A stretch of 64,000 nt of DNA, taken from assembly GCA_900079685.1 (NCBI GenBank), contig LT599018.1, positions 1,262,970 to 1,326,969 on the forward strand, in the 5' to 3' direction. The DNA is from an uncultured delta proteobacterium (GTDB lineage Bacteria; Desulfobacterota; Desulfovibrionia; Desulfovibrionales; Desulfovibrionaceae). Positions 32,283 to 40,345 of the stretch are shown here, in pieces. The notes beneath the pieces were generated by a model that saw only the letters and a list, made by a program, of their open reading frames with translations, was not told the origin of the DNA and did no database searches. How positions within the stretch are numbered: the first letter of the stretch is position 1; each line of letters begins with the position of its first letter. The position numbers and the translations under genes were made by a program.

Positions 32283-33725
32283 ATGATGGGCGGAACAGAC
32301 TGCGCCGTCTTGGAAAAAGATGCCCCCGGCTGGCAGAGGGCATGCGTTCATATAGGACTGCCGTGCATCTTCGCCGGGATCATCATTACCGCCTCGGTGT
32401 ATTGCGTCTACGCATTCCTCATGCCGTTCGATTTCGGCTTGTTCACCAACATCATCTGGAACTTCGCGCAAGGCGACGGCTGGCACGCGTCTTTTTATGA
32501 GGGCCAGGTCAGGGTGAACTTCCTGGCGGACCATATTGCCCTGTATATCCCCTTTCTTTCCCTGCCCATGCGGCTGTTCCCCTCCCCCTACACGCTGGCC
32601 GTCATACACGGCATCGCCGTTTCCTCCGTGTATTTCCTGCTGCCCCTTCTGGTGCGCGAAATATGGCGCGAAGCCGGCCGGAACGATTACCTGAAAGCCG
32701 CCCTGTTCCTGCTCTTCGCACTCTTCGTGAACAAGGCCTTCAATTCGGCATGGCGCTACCCGGCCCACATGACGACCTTAAGCATGCCGTTCATTCTCGC
32801 CGCGATGATCGCGCTGCACAGAAAATCACTTGTTTTCGCCGCCATCTGGTGCATTTGCCTGATTATGGCCCAGGAGCGGGCCGCCGTGGCGGTTTTCGGC
32901 GTGGGCATGTACGCCGCGGCGATCACGGGCAACATCCGCTTCGGCGCGGCGCTGTGCTTTCTTTCCACGGGCTACTTCTTCGCCGTGGTGAAAATCATCT
33001 CCCCTTCCTTTTACGGCGAGCAGGGAAGCTATCTTTACGCTTCGATGATAGATCCCTTTTTCGATATCAAAGACAAGCTGGTGTACGTCATCAACCTGTT
33101 CTTTTATCTTTTCTTCCTGCCGCTCGCCGGGCGGCGCGCCCTGACGGCGGCATCTTGCGCGGGGCCTGTTATCGCCCTGGCTCTCATATCGAGCCGCCCG
33201 TATATGTACACCATAGGCAGCCATTACAATGACCTGCAGTCCATGTTCCTTATCGCGGCCTCGGCCCACGGACTGCTCTGGCTGACGGCAAAACCGTGGT
33301 TCGCGCGGCTGCCACGGTACGCGGTCTGCCTGCTGGCTCTCGCCTGCCTTGCCTATTCCGCGAAATACGCGCGCCACACTCTGCCGGTACAGCACTTCGC
33401 GCGCATGGACGCCCCGGAATTCGTCCAGCCGTTGGATGCGGCAATAAAAACGTATGCGGACATTCCTCCCGAGGTAACCGCATTTATCACGGACAGGCTG
33501 GAAGCGCGTTTCGCGCCGCGGAAAAAAGTGATGGAGTTGTCCTACGCGCGGGCCGGCCGGCCTTTTTCCTCAAGCATGGTCTTTTTCAGCGACCGGGCAT
33601 ACACGAAGTATACCGTACCGGTTGCCGAATTCATTGCAACCCTTGACAAAAACCCCACCCTGCGGTTGGTCAGCGCGACCGAATTCCTGCGCGTTTACGC
33701 CAGCAAAGACCTTGCGCCGCAATAG
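32283..33725 (+). CDS. DUF2079-type polytopic membrane protein
   Basis: About 480 residues with ten or more membrane helices. The segment MPFDFGLFTNIIWNFAQGDGWHASFYEGQVRVNFLADHIALYIPF, with a conserved Asp-Phe-Gly-Leu-Phe and Asn-Phe-Leu-Ala-Asp-His, is the hallmark of DUF2079 proteins, which are thought to be related to glycosyltransferases of the mannosyltransferase C-like fold. The C-terminal ~100 residues are soluble. Two adjacent ATG codons (32283, 32286) follow GGAG; either could be used. A strong terminator lies downstream. It probably transfers a sugar to a lipid or protein at the cell envelope, but that role is unproven for the family. Confidence 0.7.
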   Translation: MMGGTDCAVLEKDAPGWQRACVHIGLPCIFAGIIITASVYCVYAFLMPFDFGLFTNIIWNFAQGDGWHASFYEGQVRVNFLADHIALYIPFLSLPMRLFPSPYTLAVIHGIAVSSVYFLLPLLVREIWREAGRNDYLKAALFLLFALFVNKAFNSAWRYPAHMTTLSMPFILAAMIALHRKSLVFAAIWCICLIMAQERAAVAVFGVGMYAAAITGNIRFGAALCFLSTGYFFAVVKIISPSFYGEQGSYLYASMIDPFFDIKDKLVYVINLFFYLFFLPLAGRRALTAASCAGPVIALALISSRPYMYTIGSHYNDLQSMFLIAASAHGLLWLTAKPWFARLPRYAVCLLALACLAYSAKYARHTLPVQHFARMDAPEFVQPLDAAIKTYADIPPEVTAFITDRLEARFAPRKKVMELSYARAGRPFSSSMVFFSDRAYTKYTVPVAEFIATLDKNPTLRLVSATEFLRVYASKDLAPQ

Positions 33726-33793
33726 CGTGAAGCCGCATACCGGTTACGCCGCCATAATTCCCGCACCCAATGAAGACCAACGGCACGGCTCCC

Positions 33794-33823
33794 AAACGCA
33801 CGGCAGATGCCGTGCGTTTTTTT
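33794..33823 (+). terminator. Rho-independent terminator
   Basis: Perfect 12-bp arms (33794-33805 and 33808-33819) with a 2-nt loop, followed by a T7 run (33817-33823). It separates the DUF2079 gene from the F0 operon. Confidence 0.93.
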
Positions 33824-33840
33824 GCTAATAGCCGGGTTCG

Positions 33841-33869
33841 TTGACGCCGCACGGCCTGTGTGCTACCAG
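33841..33869 (+). promoter_or_regulatory. Possible promoter of the F0 ATP synthase operon
   Basis: TTGACG (33841-33846), 17-bp spacer, TACCAG (33864-33869). The -35 box is good, the -10 box weak. It sits between the terminator and atpZ. No clear Rex operator is seen. Confidence 0.35.
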
Positions 33870-33907
33870 AATAGGTTGTGACTACTAGACGCGCAGATTG
33901 AGGCCGC

Positions 33908-34213
33908 ATGAAAAAACCGGAGGAAGCGAACAAGCCGGACGCCGGGAAAGGGTACATCTTCCCTAAAGCGGGCAGGGCCACGCGCGCGGCGTCCTTCGGC
34001 AGCGCTCTGGGCAGGGCGGGAATTATCGGGCTGCACCCGATATCCGGCATCCTGGTCGGCGGCGGCGCCGGGTACTTTCTCTGGAAGAAATTTGACGCGG
34101 CCTGGATATTCTGGATACTGCTGCTCCTCGGCTTCATCGCCGGCTGCCTGAACGCCTGGCGGGAAGTGCGCGCGTATCTCCGGGAGCAGGACGCGGAACA
34201 CAAAAGGCCGTAA
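33908..34213 (+). CDS. atpZ: AtpZ/AtpI-family protein
   Basis: 101 residues: charged N terminus, then two membrane helices, LGRAGIIGLHPISGILVGGGAGYFLWKKF and AAWIFWILLLLGFIAGCLNAWREV, ending with a charged tail. This is the small AtpZ/AtpQ-like protein often coded first in F0 clusters; together with AtpI it helps divalent cation uptake or c-ring assembly. Directly before atpI. Confidence 0.85.
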   Translation: MKKPEEANKPDAGKGYIFPKAGRATRAASFGSALGRAGIIGLHPISGILVGGGAGYFLWKKFDAAWIFWILLLLGFIAGCLNAWREVRAYLREQDAEHKRP

Positions 34214-34244
34214 CGCCGGTTTGGGTTGCAAAGGATTTGCCGCA

Positions 34245-34679
34245 ATGTTGCAGAAAAGCCGCGACACCGTTGAAAGATACTTACGAAACAGAGGGTTTAC
34301 TTCTCCTGATTCGCGGCGTATCGTGGCCGATCAAGTTCTGCTCACGGCGGCGGCGTGTATTGCCGGCGTCCTGGTCCTCCCGCTGACGGCCTGGGGCCTC
34401 GCGTTCGGGCTTGGAACGCTGCTTGCCACCATAAATTTATGGCAGATCGCGCGGTTCGCGCACTGGAGCGTGACGCGGCGGTTTACCGGCAGATTGGCAG
34501 TCATCGGGTTTTGCGCGTTTCTTTTCCGGTTCGCGGGAACGGGCTTTGTGCTCTACCTCCTGCTGATACCGGCGCGCATGCCGGTTATCCCGCTGGTCGC
34601 GGGCTTGTCTTCCCTGGTCGTATGGTTGTCGGTCATGCGTTTTTCCCGCCCCGCGGGGCATTCTTGTAAGGAGGCGTAG
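34245..34679 (+). CDS. atpI: ATP synthase subunit I
   Basis: 144 residues with four hydrophobic helices, and LGTLLATINLWQIARFAHWSV typical of AtpI. ATG 34245 has AAGGA upstream; a GTG-like codon 24 bp earlier is possible. AtpI acts in c-ring assembly rather than catalysis. It ends three bases before atpB. Confidence 0.85.
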   Translation: MLQKSRDTVERYLRNRGFTSPDSRRIVADQVLLTAAACIAGVLVLPLTAWGLAFGLGTLLATINLWQIARFAHWSVTRRFTGRLAVIGFCAFLFRFAGTGFVLYLLLIPARMPVIPLVAGLSSLVVWLSVMRFSRPAGHSCKEA

Positions 34680-34682
34680 CTT

Positions 34683-35381
34683 ATGGACGGATTGCCGCAT
34701 CCGGTACTCATCTCCACCCTGGTCGGCCTTGACCAGGTGACGCTGCTCGGCAAAACCGTGGAATTCAAACACGTCCTTTACACGTGGATAGGCATGGCGG
34801 GCCTCTTCGGCCTCGGCGCGTATGCCAGAACCCGGCTCACCATCGTGCCGGGCAAGCTCCAGAACGTGCTCGAGACGCTCATCGACGGCCTGGAACAAAT
34901 GACCGTCAACGCCGCCGGGGAAGAAGGCCGCAAATTCTTCTCCCTCCTGTGCACCATCTTCCTGTTCGTCTTTACCCTGAACGTGATGGGCCTCATTCCC
35001 GCCTTTGACGCGCCGACGGCCAACATCAACACCACCCTGGCGCTGGCCGCCTTCGTCTTTGTCTTTTACAACGTTCTGGGCATCAAACGCTGGGGACCGG
35101 GATACATCAAACATTTCCTCGGGCCCAACCCGCTTTTGATACCGCTGATGCTCCCCATCGAGCTCATCAGCCACGTCGCGCGGCTCGTCTCGCTTACCTT
35201 GCGTCTTTTCGGCAATATCCGGGGGGAGGAAATCGCCCTGATGGTCTTTTTCCTGCTCTGCCCGATCATCAGCACGGTACCGGTCTACTTCCTGTTCCTG
35301 CTGGCGAAAACGTTGCAGGCTTTTATCTTTTTCATGCTGACCATGATCTACATCAAGGGCGCGCTGGATCACGCCCACTAG
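34683..35381 (+). CDS. atpB: F0 ATP synthase subunit a
   Basis: 232 residues. Starts with DGLPHPVLISTLV and PGKLQNVLETLIDGL. The key motif SLTLRLFGNIRGEE carries the essential arginine of the a subunit that faces the c-ring, and LAKTLQAFIFFMLTMIYIKGALDHAH closes it. GTAAGGAGG precedes ATG 34683. With subunit c it forms the proton or sodium path in the inner membrane. The b subunit and the F1 genes are not here, as is usual in Desulfovibrio where F0 a and c lie apart from F1. Confidence 0.95.
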   Translation: MDGLPHPVLISTLVGLDQVTLLGKTVEFKHVLYTWIGMAGLFGLGAYARTRLTIVPGKLQNVLETLIDGLEQMTVNAAGEEGRKFFSLLCTIFLFVFTLNVMGLIPAFDAPTANINTTLALAAFVFVFYNVLGIKRWGPGYIKHFLGPNPLLIPLMLPIELISHVARLVSLTLRLFGNIRGEEIALMVFFLLCPIISTVPVYFLFLLAKTLQAFIFFMLTMIYIKGALDHAH

Positions 35382-35486
35382 GATTCTTCTTTTGATGCGG
35401 ATTTTGCGCCCGGACGGGCGCGAAAAGACCGTCAAAAACGTGCGGGGAATGGCGAAAGCCACAACATATAGCCAAGGAGACACTCC

Positions 35487-35843
35487 ATGCGTAAACTTTT
35501 GACCGCCTTTTTCGGCGTTCTGGGCGTCCTGGCCACCGCCGGGGTCGCCATGGCCGCGGAAGCGGCAGCCGCCGCGGCGCCCGTGGCGCCCGCGACCCTT
35601 GACGCGCCCGGTCTCGGCACCGTGGCCCTTGCCATGTGCATCGGCATGGGCATCGCCGCCGCCGGTTGCGGCATCGGCCAGGGCCTGGGCCTGAAAGGCG
35701 CCTGCGAAGGCGTGGCCCGCAACCCCGAGGCCAGCAACAAGCTGACGAACACCCTGATGCTCGGCCTTGCGTTCATCGAATCGCTGGCCATCTACACGTT
35801 CGTTATCTGCCTTATTCTTATCTTCATGCGCCCCTTCGGGTGA
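35487..35843 (+). CDS. atpE: F0 ATP synthase subunit c with N-terminal signal peptide
   Basis: 118 residues, about 40 longer than usual because of a cleavable-looking leader (MRKLLTAFFGVLGVLATAGVAMA) and an Ala/Pro-rich linker before the two c helices. The ion-binding glutamate is Glu98 in LAFIESLAIYTFV, and the loop has GVARNPEAS. Gln65 (GIGQG), Glu98, Ser99 and Tyr103 match four ligands of the sodium-binding site of Ilyobacter tartaricus (Gln32, Glu65, Ser66, Tyr70), but the Thr67 equivalent is Leu100. Ion specificity is therefore uncertain. Confidence 0.93.
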   Translation: MRKLLTAFFGVLGVLATAGVAMAAEAAAAAAPVAPATLDAPGLGTVALAMCIGMGIAAAGCGIGQGLGLKGACEGVARNPEASNKLTNTLMLGLAFIESLAIYTFVICLILIFMRPFG

Positions 35844-35908
35844 GGATCACCGCTTTGCCCGGCGCGCCGTTCCGGCGCGCCGGGCGGGGCACAGAGTACG
35901 GAGTTCCC

Positions 35909-36553
35909 ATGGTCTCACCCAAGTCCGCCCATATCCCGCGCGCGACCATTCAGCGCCTTGCCATTTACCTTGAAGTGCTGGAAAAACTGCACGACGACGG
36001 CATAACCGTCATATCCTCGGAACCCCTGGCAAAAGCCTGCGCGGTGAACGCATCGCAAATACGCAAGGACCTCACCTACTTCGGTGAATTCGGCGTGCGC
36101 GGCGTGGGGTATAATATCGCCAACCTCATGGCCTCCATCTCCGAAGCCCTCGGCGCGGACAGGCCGTGGAACTGCGTTCTCGTGGGCGCGGGCAAGCTCG
36201 GCCAGGCGCTCTTGAACCACCGTGACTTTTCCCAGCGCAGTTACCACATCATCGCCGCCTTTGACTCCGACCCCACGAAAATCGGGGAGGAAATCGCCGG
36301 CGTGACCGTGCAGAACGTACACCTGTTGAAAGAATCCACCGAAAAGCTCAACGCCCGCATCGGTCTTATCACCACGCCCCCGGCCTGGGCCCAGCAGGTG
36401 GCGGACCAGCTTGTGGAGGCGGGCATCCAGGGGATTCTCAACTTCGTTCCCGCCAGAATTTTTGTGCCGGACCACATCTTTTTGGAGTATGTGGACTTTT
36501 TCCACCACTTGTACGCGCTTTCGTTCAACATCACAGCCGCTGAAAACAAATGA
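35909..36553 (+). CDS. rex: Redox-sensing transcriptional repressor Rex
   Basis: 214 residues. N-terminal winged helix (IPRATIQRLAIYLEVLEKL, then VNASQIRKDLTYFGEFGVRGVGY) and a Rossmann NAD(H) domain with VLVGAGKLGQALL and AFDSDPTKIG, ending with the domain-swapped helix HIFLEYVDFFHHLYAL. Rex releases DNA when the NADH/NAD ratio rises and often controls ATP synthase and energy genes. ATG 35909 has GGAG six bases upstream. It lies directly after atpE and overlaps the SAM hydrolase gene. Confidence 0.95.
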   Translation: MVSPKSAHIPRATIQRLAIYLEVLEKLHDDGITVISSEPLAKACAVNASQIRKDLTYFGEFGVRGVGYNIANLMASISEALGADRPWNCVLVGAGKLGQALLNHRDFSQRSYHIIAAFDSDPTKIGEEIAGVTVQNVHLLKESTEKLNARIGLITTPPAWAQQVADQLVEAGIQGILNFVPARIFVPDHIFLEYVDFFHHLYALSFNITAAENK

Positions 36554-37368
36554 GCGGGACCTCCCCGGTCTTTGTGCTGCTGACGGATTTCGGCCTGGCC
36601 GACCCCTACGCCGGCCAACTCAAGGCCGCGCTGTTCGTGCATGCTCCGTCAGTTCCCATTCTGGATCTTTCGCACGGCGTACCGCCTTTTGCCGTTCCCA
36701 CGGGCGCGTTTTTTCTCGCGGCCAGCCGCCGGTACTACCCGAAAGGCGCCATCTTCATCTGCGTGGTGGACCCCGGCGTGGGTTCATTCCGCGACCTCGT
36801 CTGCATCACGAACGCAAACCACACGCTGCTCGGGCCGGATAACGGACTCCTGGCCCTGGCCTGCCGGGACATGCGCCGTGAAGGCCCTGTTTCGATCCAC
36901 ACGCTGGTCCCTTCCTCCCTCCCGGCGGCCAACACCTTCCACGGCAGGGACATCCTCGCCCCGATCGCCGCGTCCCTGGCCTCCGGCTCGGCCATCCACG
37001 CCGTGGGCGCCCGCCCGCGGAAAAAGATCTTCACGCCTCCTTGGGCGGAACCGGAACACGGGTCCGGCGAAATTATCTGCACGGTCCTGCATGCGGACAG
37101 GTTCGGCAACTGCATTCTCAACCTCCCCAATGAAGACGAGCTTCTTCTCTACCCGCGCCTGTCCCTGTACATCCCGAAATCGGGCAACAGCGTTGCGCTG
37201 CAAGAGGTAACCCATTACGCGGAACTGCCCGCCAGCGCGGCGGGCATCCTTCCCGGCGGGCAGGGATTTTACGAAGTTGCCATGGCAAACGCCCCGGCCG
37301 CCGAGCACCTGGACCTCGCGCCCGGCGACGCGTGCCATATCCGGGGGGATCTCTGGGGGCAGGTATGA
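36550..37368 (+). CDS. SAM hydroxide adenosyltransferase (DUF62 family)
   Basis: 272 residues. Starts VFVLLTDFGLADPYAGQLKAAL and has VVDPGVGS, LLGPDNGLLALA and FHGRDILAPIAA, which are the conserved motifs of the chlorinase/SAM hydrolase family; the hydrolase members convert S-adenosylmethionine and water to adenosine and methionine. Overlaps rex by ATGA and cobS by ATGA. Confidence 0.88.
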   Translation: MSGTSPVFVLLTDFGLADPYAGQLKAALFVHAPSVPILDLSHGVPPFAVPTGAFFLAASRRYYPKGAIFICVVDPGVGSFRDLVCITNANHTLLGPDNGLLALACRDMRREGPVSIHTLVPSSLPAANTFHGRDILAPIAASLASGSAIHAVGARPRKKIFTPPWAEPEHGSGEIICTVLHADRFGNCILNLPNEDELLLYPRLSLYIPKSGNSVALQEVTHYAELPASAAGILPGGQGFYEVAMANAPAAEHLDLAPGDACHIRGDLWGQV

Positions 37369-38096
37369 CGCGCGCGTTCAGGAACGCCCTTGCCTTCCTC
37401 AGCCGTCTCGTCCCGCCGCCTTCCCCGTCCGCCGCCCCTTTATCGGACGGCAAAAACGGCCTGGCCGATGCCGTGCCGTTCTACCCCCTGGCCGGGGCGA
37501 TTCTCGGCCTTATCGCCGCCCTGCCCGCCATGCTTGTTCCCGCTGTCGCCGCCTGGCTCTACCCCCTGATCCTGGCCTGGCTCACGCGCGGCCTGCACTG
37601 GGACGGCCTGGCGGACCTCGCCGACGCTTGCGGCAGCAACGCCACGGGCGACCGGTTCTGGGAAATCATCAAGGACAGCCGCATCGGGGCCTTCGGCGTG
37701 ATGGCCCTCGTCTTCGCCATCGCCGGGCAGATGCTCGCGGCCCACGGCTGCATCGGGAGCGGCAACCTTTTCGCGCTGATCCTCGCGCCGGCGTATGGCC
37801 GGGCCATGGTTATCGTTCTGGGGCGGCTCACCCGTCCGCACCCCGCATCCACTTTGGCGGCGCTGATCCAGCCCGGCACCGGCTCGCGCTCCTCGCTGCT
37901 CGCCCTTGCCGCCACCCTGGCCGCCGCGTTCTTCATTCTCAGGCCGCTGCCGTTTCTGGCGGCTCTCGGCCTTACCGCCGCCTGCCTCGCCGTGCTCGTC
38001 CGCATCGCCTCCCGTCACAGCGGCGCCAACGGGGACTTTTACGGCGCCGTGATTATCGCCGCCGAAACCGCCGTTCTGCTCGCGGGCGGACTGTAG
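37365..38096 (+). CDS. cobS: Adenosylcobinamide-GDP ribazoletransferase
   Basis: 243 residues, strongly hydrophobic with about six helices. Motifs ADAVPFYPLAGAILGLI and the acidic RGLHWDGLADLADACGS, which binds the metal-phosphate of AdoCbi-GDP, are typical of CobS/CobV. It joins alpha-ribazole to adenosylcobinamide-GDP as the last step of cobalamin nucleotide-loop assembly in the membrane. Start overlaps the previous stop. Other B12 genes of this window lie at 42.3 kb (cobD) and 50-53 kb (cbiG, cobJ, cobM). Confidence 0.93.
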   Translation: MTRAFRNALAFLSRLVPPPSPSAAPLSDGKNGLADAVPFYPLAGAILGLIAALPAMLVPAVAAWLYPLILAWLTRGLHWDGLADLADACGSNATGDRFWEIIKDSRIGAFGVMALVFAIAGQMLAAHGCIGSGNLFALILAPAYGRAMVIVLGRLTRPHPASTLAALIQPGTGSRSSLLALAATLAAAFFILRPLPFLAALGLTAACLAVLVRIASRHSGANGDFYGAVIIAAETAVLLAGGL

Positions 38097-38140
38097 CGGG
38101 CAATCCGGCGCGCGAAGGCCACAACGCAACCCGCTATAAC

Positions 38141-38174
38141 GCGAAGGGCCTGCCGGTTACGGCAGGCCCTTCGC
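38141..38174. terminator. Stem-loop terminator between cobS and the GNAT gene
   Basis: Perfect 15-bp GC-rich arms (38141-38155 and 38160-38174), 4-nt loop, no long T-run. Lies between converging genes. Confidence 0.75.
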
Positions 38175-38190
38175 GCATCCGGTCCGGGTT

Positions 38191-38649
38191 TCATCCCTTC
38201 ATATGGATCAGGGGAAAAGGCTTGCCCGCGCCGTCACGGGGAGATCTGCCGGTCTCGACAAACCCGAGCCGGGAATAAAAAGCGCGCGCGCCGGGGTTTT
38301 GCTCGTTGACGTCCAGGTCGAGCCTTCCCTTAAGAAGCCGGGCATGCCGGATCAGAAGCGTTCCCACGCCCCGGCGGCTCCGGGCAGGGTCGACGAACAG
38401 GGCTTCCAGCTTCCACGCCAGGGTGGCGGCGGACGCGATATCCAGCCCCATGAACCCCAGGGGCGTATTGGCCGTTTCCGCGGCGGCGACCCAGATTTCC
38501 AGGGGGGAGGCGAGAAACTCCCGGACCATGGGGCGGTAGTAGGCGATATCCTTCTCGGCCAGGAAGTGGTGCGTCGCGCGGACGGAACGTTCCCACAGGG
38601 CGAGAAGGCCGTCGCGTTCGGCGGCGTGCGGCGGGCGGATCAGGGGCAT
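38191..38649 (-). CDS. GNAT-family N-acetyltransferase
   Basis: 152 residues. Acetyl-CoA-binding core LEALFVDPARSRRGVGTLLIRHA and the C-terminal VNEQNPGARAFYSRLGFVETGRS are typical; length and LWERSVRATHHFLAEKDI resemble E. coli YjaB. It acetylates an amino group of an unknown substrate. First of four minus-strand genes around 38.2-41.4 kb in order downstream of the glycosyltransferase. Confidence 0.88.
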   Translation of the reverse strand: MPLIRPPHAAERDGLLALWERSVRATHHFLAEKDIAYYRPMVREFLASPLEIWVAAAETANTPLGFMGLDIASAATLAWKLEALFVDPARSRRGVGTLLIRHARLLKGRLDLDVNEQNPGARAFYSRLGFVETGRSPRDGAGKPFPLIHMKG

Positions 38650-38688
38650 GGCATATCCGTTGCCGCCGGGATGCCCGGCGGCGGCTTG

Positions 38689-39471
38689 TCAGTTAAAACT
38701 GCCGGACGAGGAACTCTCGGTAGAGATAACGTCCCCGGCGAGGTTCTTCACATCGGGCGACACGGGCGAGGCGTGCCATCCGGATGCGGGAGCCGGGCCG
38801 GAAAAGTCGCCCGCGGCGGCATCAAACGAAAAAACCGCGAGGGCGCGCGTTTCGAACTCTTTCAGAAATTCCGCGTTGGGCGCGCTGAGCAGCATGAGAT
38901 CCGTCTGGGGAACGTCAAGGTCGGCGGGCCATGGCTCGCGGTACTCGGCCATGGCCCGCGCCCCCTTATCCAGGCTGAACAGCCAGCGCTTGGCGATCCA
39001 CGCCTGCGGCACGGCCGTGCCGTTGGCCGCCAGCAGTTCGCTCGCCCAATCCCCGGCGGCGGGCACGTGCAGGGTGTACAGCGCCCCCGCGCGGTCAACC
39101 GGCCCGGCCCCTTGCCGCACGCCGAAGCTGCCCGGCAGCGTATTGCCCTGGGGCACGAAATTCCAGCGTTCCGCTTCATCAAGCCGGATGATGGCCGCGT
39201 AAGCGAATTTCGTCGCGGGCGATACGGTTCCGTCCGTATACACGGCGTAATCGAACGAGGCCGTGACGGAGCCGGGAACCTCCATGGTCCGGGGAGAAAC
39301 CCAGACCCTGCCGCAATCCGCGAGGGTGAACGGCGCTTTGGCCGCGATGGATATGGCCGGCCGCTGGCTCGTGGTCAGAACGCCGCCGACGACGCCCGTG
39401 CGCCCGGCGGAACAGGCCGCGAGCAGAAGACTTGCGGAAAAGACGGCAAGCATGCGCGCATATGGTTTCAT
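38689..39471 (-). CDS. Putative lipoprotein, paralogue of the next gene
   Basis: 260 residues with a lipoprotein signal (MLAVFSASLLLAACSAG, lipobox LLAAC). The mature part has a beta-rich look with RVWVSPRTMEVPGSVTASFDYAVYTDG, FVPQGNTLPGSFG and MAEYREPWPADLD, ending with a Ser-rich tail (TESSSSGSF). MAEYREPWP recurs as VAEYREPWP in the protein encoded next, so they are tandem paralogues. No family is recognised. Likely attached to the outer or inner membrane facing the periplasm. Confidence 0.72.
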   Translation of the reverse strand: MKPYARMLAVFSASLLLAACSAGRTGVVGGVLTTSQRPAISIAAKAPFTLADCGRVWVSPRTMEVPGSVTASFDYAVYTDGTVSPATKFAYAAIIRLDEAERWNFVPQGNTLPGSFGVRQGAGPVDRAGALYTLHVPAAGDWASELLAANGTAVPQAWIAKRWLFSLDKGARAMAEYREPWPADLDVPQTDLMLLSAPNAEFLKEFETRALAVFSFDAAAGDFSGPAPASGWHASPVSPDVKNLAGDVISTESSSSGSFN

Positions 39472-39514
39472 ACATCACCTCGTAACGGCCGAAAGGCCGG
39501 AGAAAAACGGGCGG

Positions 39515-40345
39515 TTACCGCCAGCCCCGGAAAAAATCCACTTCCATCAACTCGCCGGCGAGTTTTTTCATGTCCGGCGAAAAGGCGGGTTTTGCCAGCA
39601 TCGAGGGGGCGGAAGGCGCTTCCAGCATCTCCGGAGCGTGCATATCCAACGAAAAAGCCGCGTCCGAGCGGGCGAAAAACCCTTCCAGGCACTCCTTCCG
39701 CGCAAAGACAAGGTCCGCCGCTTCCGGATCAAGGCATTCCGGCCAGGGTTCCCGGTATTCCGCAACCACGCGGACCGCCCGGTCCGGGGTGGCGGAAAAC
39801 CGCCGCGCCAGCCAGAGCGGCGGCGTCTCGCGCCCGCTCGCCCGCCACATGGCGCTGAACCAGTCCTTTTCGCCGTCGACGCGCAGCACCTGGACGGTCC
39901 AGCTGTAGCCGCCGATATCCTTGCGGCCAAGGGCCAGTCCGCCAAACGGCTTGTTGCTCTCCGGCCTGAAGTACCAGCGCCTGTCATCAGACGGGGTGAC
40001 AACAAAGGCGTGGGCGTGGCGGGTAATCGCGCCTTCGCCGCTCCCATTGCCGCCCTCATCCCCGTAGACAGCGAAGTCCATGATGCCGGAGGGTTCCAGC
40101 CCCAGGTAGTCCGTGGGCAGGGAAACCCATTGCCTGCCGTATCCCTGCAGGATCAGCGGAGGATTGGCCCCGACGGTCAGCCGGGGATAGTCCGTCCGGA
40201 CCAGCGTGGAGCCGGAAATGCCGTTGAACGCGGCCGCGCAGCCGAAAAGGCACAGGCATGCCACGGCCAGGGCTAAAATCCGGGCCAGGGTATGAGCCGG
40301 GCCTGATGCCGGAAAAAGCGGCAACCGTGTGTTATCCGCGTGCAT
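39515..40345 (-). CDS. Putative lipoprotein, paralogue of the preceding entry
   Basis: 276 residues with signal LARILALAVACLCLFGCAAA (lipobox LFGC). The mature part contains RQWVSLPTDYLGLEPSGIMDFAVYGD, YFRPESNKPFGGLALG and VVAEYREPWPECLDPEAADLVFARKECLEGFFARSDAAFSLD, the last closely matching the neighbouring lipoprotein. Its start overlaps the end of the glycosyltransferase gene by 14 bp, so they are expressed together. Function unknown; an envelope role is suggested by the linked GT9 gene. Confidence 0.72.
   Translation of the reverse strand: MHADNTRLPLFPASGPAHTLARILALAVACLCLFGCAAAFNGISGSTLVRTDYPRLTVGANPPLILQGYGRQWVSLPTDYLGLEPSGIMDFAVYGDEGGNGSGEGAITRHAHAFVVTPSDDRRWYFRPESNKPFGGLALGRKDIGGYSWTVQVLRVDGEKDWFSAMWRASGRETPPLWLARRFSATPDRAVRVVAEYREPWPECLDPEAADLVFARKECLEGFFARSDAAFSLDMHAPEMLEAPSAPSMLAKPAFSPDMKKLAGELMEVDFFRGWR

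Noticed and set aside
33840-33907. Rex operator before the ATP synthase genes
   Set aside because: A TTGTGA half-like stretch occurs near 33875, but no palindromic TTGTGA-N6-TCACAA partner is present.
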